From 3107 sp965216225 (GTDB lineage Bacteria > Pseudomonadota > Alphaproteobacteria > Rhodobacterales > Rhodobacteraceae), in contig CBDCFF010000024.1 of the NCBI GenBank assembly GCA_965216225.1, positions 1 through 64,000 of the forward strand: DNA of 64,000 bases, written 5' to 3'. Made by a program: the position numbers and the translations under genes. Every line of letters begins with the position of its first letter. Positions within the stretch are counted from its first letter, which is position 1. The notes under the pieces are model-generated. The model ran no database searches. It was given only the letters and a program-made list of their open reading frames with translations, and had not been told where the DNA came from. Positions 25,067-34,100 of the stretch are shown here, piece after piece.

Positions 25067-25136
25067 GTCAATAAATACGAGGCTTTGCGCGCTTTCTGGG
25101 TTCACCCCGGAATGCTGATCCGGTATAGGATCGGTG

Positions 25137-26654
25137 ATGCTGAAGGACCTCGACATAGCCCCGGATGATCCTGCGGAACTGCGGGCAGTGAACCGGCTTC
25201 TGGCCGATGAAGTCAAGGCGCTGACCCTGAAGGTGGAACAACTCCAACACCAACTGGCGGGGCATGACCGGCACCGGTTTGGATCGAAATCAGAAAGCCT
25301 CTACCAGCTCAATCTGGTCTTCCAGGAAGATGAGGCGATTGCCGAAGCCGCTGGAGAACAGGCGGTGCCTGCTCCAACGCCTGAAACGGACAAACCGGCC
25401 CGCCGGCACAGCCGCAAGCCCTTGCCCGATCATCCGGACCGGCACGAAGAGGTCTTGTCGCCGGGCGAGGACTGCCGACGTTGCGGTGGGGCGTTGAAGA
25501 GGCTCGGTGAGGACGTGACCGAGGAGTTGGAATACAAACCGGGGCGTTTTGTCGTGAACCGGATCGTGCGTCCGCGTATGGCCTGTTCCTGTTGCGAGGC
25601 CATTGTCCAATCGCCGCTGCCATCGCGCCCGATCGAACGTGGCCGCCCGGGACCGGGGCTGCTGGCGCACGTGTTGGTCAGCAAATACGCGGACCACCTG
25701 CCGCTCTACCGTCAGTCGCAAATATACGCCCGTGAAGGCGTCGATCTTAATCGATCAACTCTGACCAATTGGGTTGGCGGCTCCACCGCGCTTCTGGAAC
25801 CTCTGGCTGACACCATTGGCCGAATGGTCCGCCGAGGCGCGGCCACCTTCGCTGATGATACGCCTGTTAAAATGCAGGCCCCCGGCAACAAGAAGACCAG
25901 GACCGCCCGTGTCTGGACCTATGTTCGCGATGAACGACCATGGTCTGGATCATCACCGCCCTGCGCGTGGTATCAGTTCACGATTGATCGCAAGGGCGAA
26001 CATCCCGTCTCACATCTCTCCGGCTACAAAGGCTGGGTCCATGCGGACGGGTATTCCGGCTTCAACGGGGTATTCGGTGAGGACAAGGCCCAGGAGATGG
26101 CTTGTTTGGCGCACGTCAGACGCAAGTTTGTAGACATCTTTGCCGCGCAAGGCTCATCGATTGCCGAAGAAGCCCTCCGCCGGACCGCGGAACTCTATGC
26201 CGTCGAGAAAGAGGCGCGTGGCAAACCGTCTGAAGAGCGCGTTGCCATCCGTCAGGAAAAGGCAAAACCGATCTTCGATGAACTTGAGACCTGGTTACAC
26301 GCGCAGTTGCCAAATATATCTGGCAAGTCGCCTCTGGCCCAAGCGATCCGTTATGCCCTTGGTCGTTTGCCAAAGGCACGCGGTTATTTGAACCATGGCT
26401 TTCTGGAAGCGGACAACAACATCGCCGAACGCGCCATAAAACCTGTCACCATAGGTCGCAAAAATTGGATGTTCGCCGGTTCCGAGGGCGGTGGCAAAGC
26501 CATGGCCATCGCCTACACCCTGATCGAAACGGCAAAGCTTAATAAAGTCGATCCACAAGCCTGGCTCACATGGGTTCTCGCCCGCATCGCGGATCACAAG
26601 ATCACTCGGCTGGACGAGCTGATGCCCTGGCGTTACGCTGCATCAGCAGCGTAA
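25137..26654 (+). CDS. tnpC: IS66 transposase TnpC
   Basis: This is a 505-aa transposase. It has an N-terminal leucine-zipper region (LTLKVEQLQHQLAGHDRHRF), a zinc-binding domain (CRRCGG, CSCCEA), the DDE core (TFADDTPVKMQAPGNKKTRT, HADGYSGFNGVFGEDKAQEM, GFLEADNNIAERAIKPVTIG) and a C-terminal IS66_C segment. All parts look intact, so this copy is potentially active. Confidence 0.93.
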   Translation: MLKDLDIAPDDPAELRAVNRLLADEVKALTLKVEQLQHQLAGHDRHRFGSKSESLYQLNLVFQEDEAIAEAAGEQAVPAPTPETDKPARRHSRKPLPDHPDRHEEVLSPGEDCRRCGGALKRLGEDVTEELEYKPGRFVVNRIVRPRMACSCCEAIVQSPLPSRPIERGRPGPGLLAHVLVSKYADHLPLYRQSQIYAREGVDLNRSTLTNWVGGSTALLEPLADTIGRMVRRGAATFADDTPVKMQAPGNKKTRTARVWTYVRDERPWSGSSPPCAWYQFTIDRKGEHPVSHLSGYKGWVHADGYSGFNGVFGEDKAQEMACLAHVRRKFVDIFAAQGSSIAEEALRRTAELYAVEKEARGKPSEERVAIRQEKAKPIFDELETWLHAQLPNISGKSPLAQAIRYALGRLPKARGYLNHGFLEADNNIAERAIKPVTIGRKNWMFAGSEGGGKAMAIAYTLIETAKLNKVDPQAWLTWVLARIADHKITRLDELMPWRYAASAA

Positions 26655-26708
26655 CCGGGACGACCGGCAGTACGCCAAGGCTCCTTCACCGAACGGTCAC
26701 GATAGATC

Positions 26709-27126
26709 AGCTTTGTTGCGGCCTGATCGGTCGGGAACGATCCGCGGGTCTTGATTGATTTGCGGATCACCCGGTTCAGGCTCTCGATGGCGTTGGTGGT
26801 GTAGATGATCTTTCGGATCGCCGGATCGAAGGCGAAGAACGGGATTACTTCCTGCCATGCCCGTCGCCAGGCCGGGGCGATGGAGGCGTATTTACCGGCC
26901 CATTTCTCCTCGAATGCGTCCAGTTCATCGGCGGCCTGATCGGCGGTGGCGGCGCTGTAAATCCGGCGCAGATCGGCGGCCACTCCCTTGCGGTCTTTCC
27001 ATAACTTCTGCGAGCAGAAGTTCAGGGAGTGGCGCACCAGGTGGACAATGCAGGTTTGCACCGTGGTCTGCGCAAAGGCGGCGGTGATCGCCTCCGGGAA
27101 GCCTTTGAGCCCGTCAACGACGGCTC
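26709..27126 (-). pseudogene. IS256 lineage B transposase (piece 2)
   Basis: This continues the element interrupted by IS66: AADELDAFEEKWAGKYASIA, IYTTNAIESLNRVIRKSIKT and GSFPTDQAATKLIY are visible, with the upstream CIVHLVRHSLNFCSQKLWKD and VDGLKGFPEAITAAFAQTTV. The N-terminal half is absent because IS21 was joined at 27127. Together with 24105-24268 it makes only the C-terminal part of the transposase. Confidence 0.88.
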
Positions 27127-27310
27127 TGCTGCGCGACAAACAAGGTGAGAATCCAGCGTCAATCAGGATGAGAACGCGTGTGCGGGGGCTCGCAGGGAGG
27201 GCGTAGCCCGACTGGGGAGGCCCCGCACACGCGTTTTGCCCTTTTGGGGCGGGCCTGACGGTTGTGGCCGGCTCGGATAAGGAATGATTTTCTGTGCAAG
27301 GGGATCGTTC

Positions 27311-28831
27311 ATGCCGGGCTGTCATGTCACTGACCAACAAATGAGGCTCTTCATGACGCTCAGATCGACCCATTCCGTTGCCGTTGCCGCTGCCAAGGCG
27401 GGGATCAGCCAGGCAACGGGCTATCGGCTGCAAGCTGACCCAATTTTACCATCACAGAAGAAGGCCCCTCGCGGCCGGCGGCGTCCGGACCCGCTGGCGG
27501 ACATTTTTGATGCGGAGGTCGTGCCGCTTCTGCGGTCCTCACCGGGGATCCGACCTGTGGCGGTTTACGAGGAGCTTCTGCGTCGGCATTCTGATCTGGG
27601 TACGGGCATCCGACGGACTCCGGAGCGACGGATACGCGCCTGGAATGCGGAACACGGCCCTGAACAGGACGTCATTTTCCGGCAGACCCACACACCGGGC
27701 AAAATGGGCCTGTCGGATTTCACCGCCATGGGCAAGTTGGGTGTGACCATTGCCGGTGAGGCACTGGGCCATCGACTGTATCACTTCCGGCTTGCCTATA
27801 GCGGGTTTCAGCACGCCCACGTCGTGCTGGGCGGCGAAAGCTATGTGGCGCTGGCTGAGGGATTGCAGAACGCCCTCTGGACGCTCGGCGGCGTGCCACA
27901 CAATCATGGAACTGACAGCCTGTCGGCGGCCTTCAAGAACCTGGATAAGTCATCCCGGGCCGATCTAACCGACCGCTTCGACGCCCTGTGCAACCATTAT
28001 GGAATGACGCCGACGCGCAACAACAAGGGCGTCGCACACGAGAACGGTTCCATCGAGAGCCCCAATGGGCATCTGAAGCGCACCATTGAGGACGCGCTGG
28101 TCATGCGTGGGTCGCGCGACTTCGAAAGCTTGCAAGATTATCGTCGCTTCATCGACGAGATCGTGGGCCGGATCAACGCCCGCAATGCCAAGCGTATCGA
28201 TGCGGAACGTGCGAGCCTCAGACCTTTGCCGACGCGGCGGACCACGGATTACGAGGAGATCACGTTGCGCGTCACTTCCTCCGGGGGCTTCACCTTGCGC
28301 AAGGTGTTCTACACCGTGCCATCCCGGTTGATCGGGCATCAGCTGCGGGTTCGGCTCTACGATGATCGGTTGGAGCTGTTCCTGGGAAGCTCTGCCCTGC
28401 TAACGCTGACACGCGGACGAGCCTCGAGCACCGGGAGCCATGGGCACGTGGTCAATTACCACCACGTCATCCACTCCTTGCGCAAAAAGCCCATGGCGCT
28501 GATGGGGCTGGTCTATCGGGATCAGCTATTCCCGCGCCGGGCGTTCCGTAACATGTTCGCATTCCTGCTGGAGCAGACCAGTGAGAAGGCGGCGTGTCGC
28601 ATGGTTGTCGATCTTCTGGCGCTGGCACACGAGCGGGGCTGCGAGGCTGAATTGGCAGCGCAGCTTGAGGAGGACCTTCGCCAGAAGCGCCCGCCTGACA
28701 TGGCGGCCCTACGCGCAGTGTTTAGCCCATCACAAGACGCACTCCCCCAAGTCGCGGTGCAACTGGCCGACCTGTCATCTTACGACCAGTTGGTCGGCGG
28801 TACGCCATCCGCTCAGGAGGTGACAGCATGA
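27311..28831 (+). CDS. istA: IS21 transposase IstA
   Basis: This is a 506-aa transposase from ATG 27311. It has an N-terminal HTH (TLRSTHSVAVAAAKAGISQA) and an rve-type DDE core (GLSDFTAMGKLGVTIAG, LGGVPHNHGTDSLSAAFKNL, KGVAHENGSIESPNGHLKRT), then a beta-barrel C-terminal region. It overlaps istB by 4 bases (ATGA). This copy has RRTPERR where the other two have RRTLERR. Confidence 0.93.
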   Translation: MPGCHVTDQQMRLFMTLRSTHSVAVAAAKAGISQATGYRLQADPILPSQKKAPRGRRRPDPLADIFDAEVVPLLRSSPGIRPVAVYEELLRRHSDLGTGIRRTPERRIRAWNAEHGPEQDVIFRQTHTPGKMGLSDFTAMGKLGVTIAGEALGHRLYHFRLAYSGFQHAHVVLGGESYVALAEGLQNALWTLGGVPHNHGTDSLSAAFKNLDKSSRADLTDRFDALCNHYGMTPTRNNKGVAHENGSIESPNGHLKRTIEDALVMRGSRDFESLQDYRRFIDEIVGRINARNAKRIDAERASLRPLPTRRTTDYEEITLRVTSSGGFTLRKVFYTVPSRLIGHQLRVRLYDDRLELFLGSSALLTLTRGRASSTGSHGHVVNYHHVIHSLRKKPMALMGLVYRDQLFPRRAFRNMFAFLLEQTSEKAACRMVVDLLALAHERGCEAELAAQLEEDLRQKRPPDMAALRAVFSPSQDALPQVAVQLADLSSYDQLVGGTPSAQEVTA

Positions 28832-29637
28832 CATCGCCCCAGACCGATACCGCCCGCCTAACCTTGGCTCTGACCGAATTGCGCTTGCCAGCCATCAAGG
28901 CGCTATGGCCGCGCTTTGCGGAACAAGCCGACAAGGAAGGCTGGCCCGCCGCTCGGATGCTCAGCACCCTGGTGGAGCATGAACTGGCTGAACGAGATCG
29001 CCGTCGTATCGAGCGACATCTCGCACAGGCACGCCTGTTGCCCGGAAAAACGATCGACACCTTCGACTTCACAGCCGTCCCCATGCTGTCCAAGGCCCAT
29101 GTCAGTGCGATCACCGCTGGCGACAGCTGGATCGGAAAGGGCGGCAACATCCTGCTGTTTGGGCCGCCAGGTGTGGGCAAATCACATCTCGGCTCAGCCA
29201 TCGGGCTCGCCCTTGTCGAGCAAGGCTACCGCGTCCTATTCAGCCGCACCACCGATCTGGTCCAGAAACTCCAACAGGCCCGCCGCGATCTCGTCCTCGA
29301 AAGTGCCATTGCAAAGCTCGACAAATTCCATCTGCTGATCCTCGATGACATCACCTACGTCACCAAGGATCAGGCTGAAACCAGTGTGCTCTTCGAACTC
29401 ATCAGCGCGAGATATGAACGCCGCTCAATGTTGATCACGGCCAACCAGCCCTTCGGGGAGTGGAATGCGATTTTTCCAGACCCGGCCATGACATTGGCCG
29501 CCGTCGACAGGCTCGTGCACCACGCAACCATCTTCGAGATGAATGTCGAAAGCTACCGGCGAAGAGCAGCACAAAAGGCAAAGGGGCCGGGAAGGCCTGC
29601 ACAAAAAGCCACACCGGAAAACACCAAAGCTGATTGA
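28828..29637 (+). CDS. istB: IS21 helper ATPase IstB
   Basis: This is a 269-aa AAA+ ATPase that selects the target for IstA. Walker A is LFGPPGVGKSHLG, Walker B LLILDDITYV, and the DnaC-like C-terminus includes RSMLITANQPFGEWNAIFPD. The protein is identical in the three copies as far as can be seen by eye. Confidence 0.95.
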   Translation: MTSPQTDTARLTLALTELRLPAIKALWPRFAEQADKEGWPAARMLSTLVEHELAERDRRRIERHLAQARLLPGKTIDTFDFTAVPMLSKAHVSAITAGDSWIGKGGNILLFGPPGVGKSHLGSAIGLALVEQGYRVLFSRTTDLVQKLQQARRDLVLESAIAKLDKFHLLILDDITYVTKDQAETSVLFELISARYERRSMLITANQPFGEWNAIFPDPAMTLAAVDRLVHHATIFEMNVESYRRRAAQKAKGPGRPAQKATPENTKAD

Positions 29638-29764
29638 CGCTCCGCGACAATCAAAAAACAAACCCCTTGATCGCGGCACAAAAGCCCGGCATCGTCCCAA
29701 ACGTCGCGACCAAGGATTCTCATCCCGATTGACGCGCACTTCTCATCTTGATTGTCGCGCTACA

Positions 29765-30432
29765 AAGGTGTCCCACAATGCGGTCTGGCACTTCATGCGC
29801 CGCGAGGGGCTGAGCTTCAAAAAAAAACACTGCTCGCCCTTGAGCGGGCCCGAGCCGATGTGGCCCGCCGGCGAAAGCGCTGGAAGGGGGTCATGCGTCA
29901 ACTCGATCCGCGCAAGCTGGTCTTCATTGATGAAACCTGGATCAAGACCAACATGGCTCCGCTGCGCGGCTGGGGACCAAAAGGCAAACGCCTGCACGGC
30001 TTTGCGCCCCATGGCCACTGGAACACCATGACGTTCATTGCTGCCTTGCGCTGCGATCAATTGACGGCGCCCTGTGTCTTTGACGGCCCGATCAACGGGC
30101 AGTCCTTCCGTGCCTATATCGATCAACTGCTTGTCCCTGCACTGAAGCCCGGCGATATCGTCATCATGGACAACCTCGGCTGCCATAAATCGAAAGCCGT
30201 GCGCGATGCCATCAAGGCGGCAGGCGCGCGGGTGTGGTTCCTGCCACCATACTCGCCAGACCTGAACCCGATCGAGCAGACATTCGCCAAGATCAAACAC
30301 TGGATGCGGATGGCTCGGAAACGAACCAGTGAAGAGGCCTGGCGATACGTTGGACGCCTCGTCGGATCAATCACACAACAGGAATGCCAAAACTACCTCG
30401 AAAACACAGGCTATGCTTCAGTCAAAATGTGA
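29765..30432 (+). pseudogene. IS630 lineage B transposase, N-terminus lost
   Basis: The frame begins at the IS21 junction (VSHNAVWHFMRREGLSFKK), shifts at a run of nine A (29819-29827), and continues TLLALERARADVARRRKRWK. The DDE residues are present: LVFIDETWIKTNMAPLRGWG, IVIMDNLGCHKSKAVRDAIK, PPYSPDLNPIEQTFAKIKHW. The A-run shift is probably the programmed frameshift known in some IS630 elements. The upstream HTH part is missing, so the copy is dead. Positions 30433-30488 hold 56 bases of unassigned flank. Confidence 0.88.
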
Positions 30433-30961
30433 AGGACTCTAGCGATTGGGCGGCCTCTACGAGCGCGGTACGGTAGCGAGCGAAGTCAGAGTTATAGCCG
30501 AAAGTTGGTTATGGCGCTGATTGGCGGCCTATCATGGCGTTGTTCACGCGCCGCAATTCTCAGCAGAGAAAAGGATATGCCACATGACGAAGTCTACCAT
30601 CACGCCGTTGCCCGGTCCATCGGGATTTTTGTCTGACCCGCTGACCGACATCCTGCAAACCGGCGCGCGCGCCAACTGCTCAAACAGGCGGTGGAAGCGG
30701 AATTGGCCACACTCCTCGCCGCCCATGCCCGCGAGGTGACGGACGACGGCCGTGCGCGGCTGGTGCGCCATGGTCATCTGCCCGAGCGCGAGGTCATGAC
30801 CGGCATCGGCCCGGTACCAGTGAAGGTGCCGCGGATGCGGGACCGGGGCAATGTGGACGAAAAGATCCGTTTCGCCTCGTCGATCTTGCCGCCCTGGCTG
30901 CGCAAGACCAGATCGATTGAGGAACTGCTGCCGTGGCTCTATCTCAAGATATCTGTCCTGG

Positions 30962-31952
30962 TCAAGGTTTGATTTTGGACCACTGGCGGTTTTCGCGGAT
31001 CAAGGTATTTGCGAGGATGATGAGCTTGCGCATGATTGCCACAAGATCGACCTTGGCTTTCTTGCCCTTTTGACGCAAAGCCTTGTAGACGCAGGTGAGT
31101 TGGGAATTGCAGCGCGCTGCGACGAGGGCGGGCATGTAGAGCGCCTGGCGAAGCCCGGCTCGTCCGCCTCCGATTTTCGCTCTGGCTGTCCATTTGCCGG
31201 ACTTGCGCACGAAGGGAGCCAGGCCCGCAAGCGCGGCGGCCTGCTTGGGCGTCAAGGTTCCGATCTCCGGCATTTCGATGAGTATTGCGACGGCAGGGGA
31301 TCGACCGCAGGATCTCGAACTGTCTGGCAAGCTTTGCATCCTCGCGGATACGCTTCTTCAACTCGGCATCGAGTTGGGCAAGTTGCTTTGCAATCTGGCG
31401 CATCCTGGTTTTCAGTTGCGCCTTGACGAGTGTGTTGCGCGCACCGCAGAGCCGGTTCCGGCAGGCAGTCTGGTCCTTGATGAGAGCGCTCCGGGCGACA
31501 TGCACCTCCCGCAGATCGTTCGCCCTCTCGCGTCCATACCTGTTCTCCCATCACTCATCCATACAATCTTCCTCTACACACCATCTCCCATCCTCCATGG
31601 GTTCATCGCGCAACGGTGAAGCCTTCAGGTCAAGCATCGCCCCCATGCGGGCCAGCAGTTCCGCATCGATCCGGTCAGTTTTGGCGGACTGGCCGACCGC
31701 TTCGGCGAAGCGGCGGGCGCGTTTGGGGTTCACCTTGACCATGGCGTGAGCCGTCTTTGAAAGGCGGGCCTCCAGATCGCGATGATAGCGTCCTGTAGGC
31801 TCGTAGACGACGCGGCAGCACTGCGGGCCGATCCGGTTCTTCAGCGTCTTCAGTCCTGTCCGGTCGTTGGTGAAGCGTTTCGCCTTGCCATCGCTCAGGC
31901 GATGGGTGTCGAGATGATCTTTCGAGATGTCGATGCCGATGGTATCATTCAT
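30962..31952 (-). pseudogene. IS110-family (DEDD) transposase, broken
   Basis: The frame starts MNDTIGIDISKDHLDTHRLS at 31952 with the RuvC-like DEDD core (CRVVYEPTGRYHRDLEARLS, SAKTDRIDAELLARMGAMLD) and a C-terminal transposase_20 part (PEIGTLTPKQAAALAGLAPF). About 75 extra bases near 31535-31608, absent from the 46 kb copy, bring in a stop after DEPMEDGRWCVEEDCMDE. Downstream, a shift after ILRSIPC, shared with the 46 kb copy, breaks it again. Confidence 0.85.
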
Positions 31953-32091
31953 GACCTTTTCGTCTCCCGTTCCTGTCATACGAGGCAGGGGTGTTCCCTC
32001 CTCCACTATCTGTTCGGGTCTTTCGAAAGGGCGGGGGTGATCCATCTTGAGAACGGTCCTCAAAGACCAGGGCATCATCGATCCATCCCCC

Positions 32092-32129
32092 GCCACCCCT
32101 CGGGCCGCTGCAGCGGCCCGAGGGGTGGC
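32092..32129. repeat. Perfect 38-bp palindrome at the IS110 end
   Basis: GCCACCCCTCGGGCCGCTG and its exact complement meet at a central CTGCAG with no spacer. In the 46 kb copy only one arm remains, joined to IS256 sequence at GCGGCCCGAGG. It could be a subterminal recombination or regulatory site of the element. Confidence 0.8.
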
Positions 32130-33104
32130 ATCCGTATCGCACGGATACGAATGCCTGGGAAATCCAATAGACAAGGGCATTTCCACGGGCGACTTTCAGG
32201 AGGCTCTTGGGGCGCTGTTGGGGCCGAACGCGGCAGGGCTTTCATCGAGCACCATCTCGCGATTGAAAGCGGACTGGGGGGCGGAGTATGAACGCTGGCA
32301 GCGCCGCGATCTCAGTGCCCGGCGTTTCGTCTATGTCCGGGCTGATGGTGTCTATTTCCAACCGCGCATGGAAGAGCAGAAACAATGCGTTCTGGTGCTG
32401 ATCGGCGCGGATGAGTGGGGCCGCAAGGAGGTTCCGGGCCTCACCGAAGCAGGCAGTCGGCTACCGTGAAAGCACGCAGAGTTGGCGCGAGTTGCTGCTC
32501 GATCTCAAGCGTCGCGGGCTGTCCCACGCCCCCGATCCGGCCATTGGCGACGGCGCCTTGGGGTTCTGGGCGGCGCTGCGCGAAGTCTTCGGCAGCACCC
32601 GGGAACAACGGTGCTGGGTTCACAAGACCGGAAACGTTCTCAATGCCATGCCCAAATCGGTGCAGGCCAAAGCCAAGGGCCACCTGCATGATATCTGGCA
32701 GGCGGAAACGAAGACCGAAGCCGGGGCCGCCTTCGATTTCTTCGTGGAAACCTACGGCGCGAAATATGACAAGGCGGTTGGGAAACTGACCAAAGACCGG
32801 GCTGTGCTGCTCTCCTTCTACGGCTTCCCTGCTGAGCACTGGAAGCACATCCGAACCACGAACCCGATCGAGAGCACCTTCGCCACCGTCCGCCACCGCA
32901 CCGGCAAAACCAAAGGCTGCCTGAGCCGCAGGACCGGGTTGGCCATGGCATTCAAGCTGATGATGTCAGCGCAAGGAAAATGGCGAAAGCTCGACGGCGC
33001 CAACCGCATGCCAGAGATCATTGAAGGGGTTGAGTTCACAGACGGGATCAAGCAAATTCAAAACGCCGCCTGATCACACCATCACCAACTTTCGGGCATA
33101 GCTC

Positions 33105-33633
33105 CATAAACTCCCGGCCAGCAGTAACCCTGACGCTGTTCTTCGTCATAAGCAAGGAGAAAGAAAAAACCTGCAATCTGCTACCTTGCGAGCCGGTACA
33201 AGCGACCCGTGTCCTCCTGCGCCGGAGCTGTGAAGCCGAAACTAATGGTTGCGCCGCCAAACTGTGTTTCGATTTTGGAATCTTCGGAACCAAGCGAAAC
33301 AGGTTTTCCTGTCCGCCGACTGGTTGACTTGCCTTTCCGCTCGGCTTCGCTTGCGAGGTTCACGTCGATCTCCTCAGATAGCCCGGCCGTTTGGATCATT
33401 GAAATCGCGGAAATATCGTTCTCGAGAGAGCTCTTATCCTGATTGCAGCGGTGGCAAGAATTCACGTGCAAATTCCACTGTCCATCATGTGAGCCTTTGG
33501 CAACGAACAGTCGCCCGATCACGTGTTCCTTTTCCGGCTCACCGTCATTTGAAAATTCAGCGTTGCAGTAAGCACAGCGATTGTTCTTGATCCGGGTGGG
33601 TTGGTTGTGCGGAAGGTCGACGATCTGAGCCAT
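33105..33633 (-). pseudogene. HNH-type nuclease gene, nonsense mutation and 3' truncation
   Basis: The frame starts at ATG 33633 (MAQIVDLPHNQPTRIKNNRC). The metal fold is visible: CAYCNAEF, KEHVIGRLF with the catalytic His, VNSCHRCNQDKSS. An in-frame TAG at 33181-33183 ends it after GRLYRLAR, but the same frame continues sensibly (QIAGFFFLLAYDEEQRQGYC) until the IS256 end at 33104. So a point mutation and an IS insertion both hit it. The substrate is unknown. It is lower in GC than the core genes. Confidence 0.75.
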
Positions 33634-34074
33634 CAATGATAATTCCTGATCGTATTCAATGAGGGGTACGCTCTTACTTCGGACGAATTCTGCAAAGGGC
33701 GCTGTCTACACTCAGTGGACCTTTGAGGCCGCTCTTTTTACATGTGCGACGAAAGGCAGCTCCGTTGCGCTGACCCGCCATTCGCATGTAATCCGGGTTC
33801 AATCCGATGATTGCAGGCTGGATGCAAATAATGTGGGTTCATTCGCAGATAATCCGGGTTTGGCACCCCGGATAGACGCAAAAAATTTGCGCCGGAAAAC
33901 GCGATGATTGCAAGCCGAACCGATTATGTTTGCAGGTCACAACAACTAAGGCTATATTCCGGTTGTCGCCTATGAACGAGTGAGCTTGATTCGTCAGGCA
34001 ATACGGTGACCATATCGCTTCGGCGGTTCTCTGTGAGACGTAAGATGGACTCGTGCACTAATAGACTACGGACG
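33634..34074. other. Intergenic stretch without a recognised gene
   Basis: The 441 bases hold no convincing coding frame and are A/T-richer than the core chromosome. The only structure noticed is a set of three similar 18-base direct repeats at 33784-33862. Confidence 0.6.
33784..33862 (+). repeat. Three degenerate direct repeats
   Basis: GCATGTAATCCGGGTTCA (33784), GCAAATAATGTGGGTTCA (33824) and GCAGATAATCCGGGTTTG (33845) share GCA-TAAT-GGGTT. Start spacings are 40 and 21 bases. Such repeats can bind a recombinase, replication or partition protein; nothing nearby identifies which. Confidence 0.55.
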
Positions 34075-34093
34075 TAGGCCCCTTCGGGGCCTA
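34075..34093. terminator. Hairpin after the 176-aa gene
   Basis: TAGGCCC (34075-34081) pairs with GGGCCTA (34087-34093) around a CTTCG loop. It lies 8 bases beyond the stop codon of the leftward gene ending at 34101. No T-run follows on that strand. Confidence 0.6.
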
Positions 34094-34100
34094 TATTCAT

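Larger units (their letters stand above)
24269..26700 (+). mobile_element. IS66 lineage A, copy 1, complete with 8-bp target duplication
   Basis: The 2432-bp element begins GTGAGCGTCCGTTGAAG and ends with the complement of GTGACCGTTCGGTGAAGG. GATAGATC is duplicated at 24261-24268 and 26701-26708, the 8-bp duplication typical of IS66. It carries tnpA, tnpB and tnpC. Its target was an IS256 B element. Confidence 0.95.
27127..29764 (+). mobile_element. IS21-family element, copy 1
   Basis: This 2638-bp element has ends TGCTGCGCGACAA and (complement) TGTAGCGCGACAA. It is the same length as the copies at 40118 and 59745 and almost identical in sequence. The flanks (ACGGCTC and AAGGTGT) do not form a duplication, unlike the 59 kb copy, so one side was probably exchanged or deleted after insertion. 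A GC-rich hairpin near 27173-27235 is shared by all three copies. Confidence 0.92.
30952..32173 (-). mobile_element. IS110-family element, copy 1
   Basis: It lies within IS256 A. The junction after CTCTATCT is identical to the junction at 47226, so the two IS110 copies share the same original insertion point in IS256. It has no long terminal inverted repeat, as is usual for IS110. A perfect 38-bp palindrome lies near its upstream end. Confidence 0.82.
30584..33070 (+). pseudogene. IS256 A transposase with several inactivating lesions
   Basis: The N-terminal piece starts MTKSTITPLPGPSGFLSDPL. An extra GC in a GC-dinucleotide run near 30663-30671 shifts the frame. IS110 interrupts after LPWLYL; the frame resumes at KGISTGDFQEALGALLGPNA. 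The 10-base insertion seen in copy 1 is also here (32448-32457). The C-terminal half ends TDGIKQIQNAA. Three separate hits make this copy inactive. Confidence 0.9.
30489..33104 (+). mobile_element. IS256 lineage A, copy 2, split by an IS110 element
   Basis: The left end GAGTTATAGCCGAAAGTTGG is at 30489 and the right end is the complement of GAGCTATGCCCGAAAG at 33104. The IS256 parts are 30489-30951 and 32174-33104. The 9-base flanks GCGAAGTCA and CATAAACTC do not match, so one neighbour was lost or swapped. The right neighbour is the broken HNH gene. Confidence 0.9.

Noticed and set aside
24105..29764. Composite transposon formed by repeated IS ends
   Set aside because: Same-family copies do not bracket an intact cargo with outer duplications; nesting explains the layout better.
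33659..33907. Plus-strand 82-codon frame in the repeat region
   Set aside because: It spans the direct repeats, has no leader and its composition is not protein-like.
33634..34074. CRISPR-like array from the three direct repeats
   Set aside because: Repeats are degenerate, spacing is unequal (40 and 21 bases), only three units exist and no cas gene is present.
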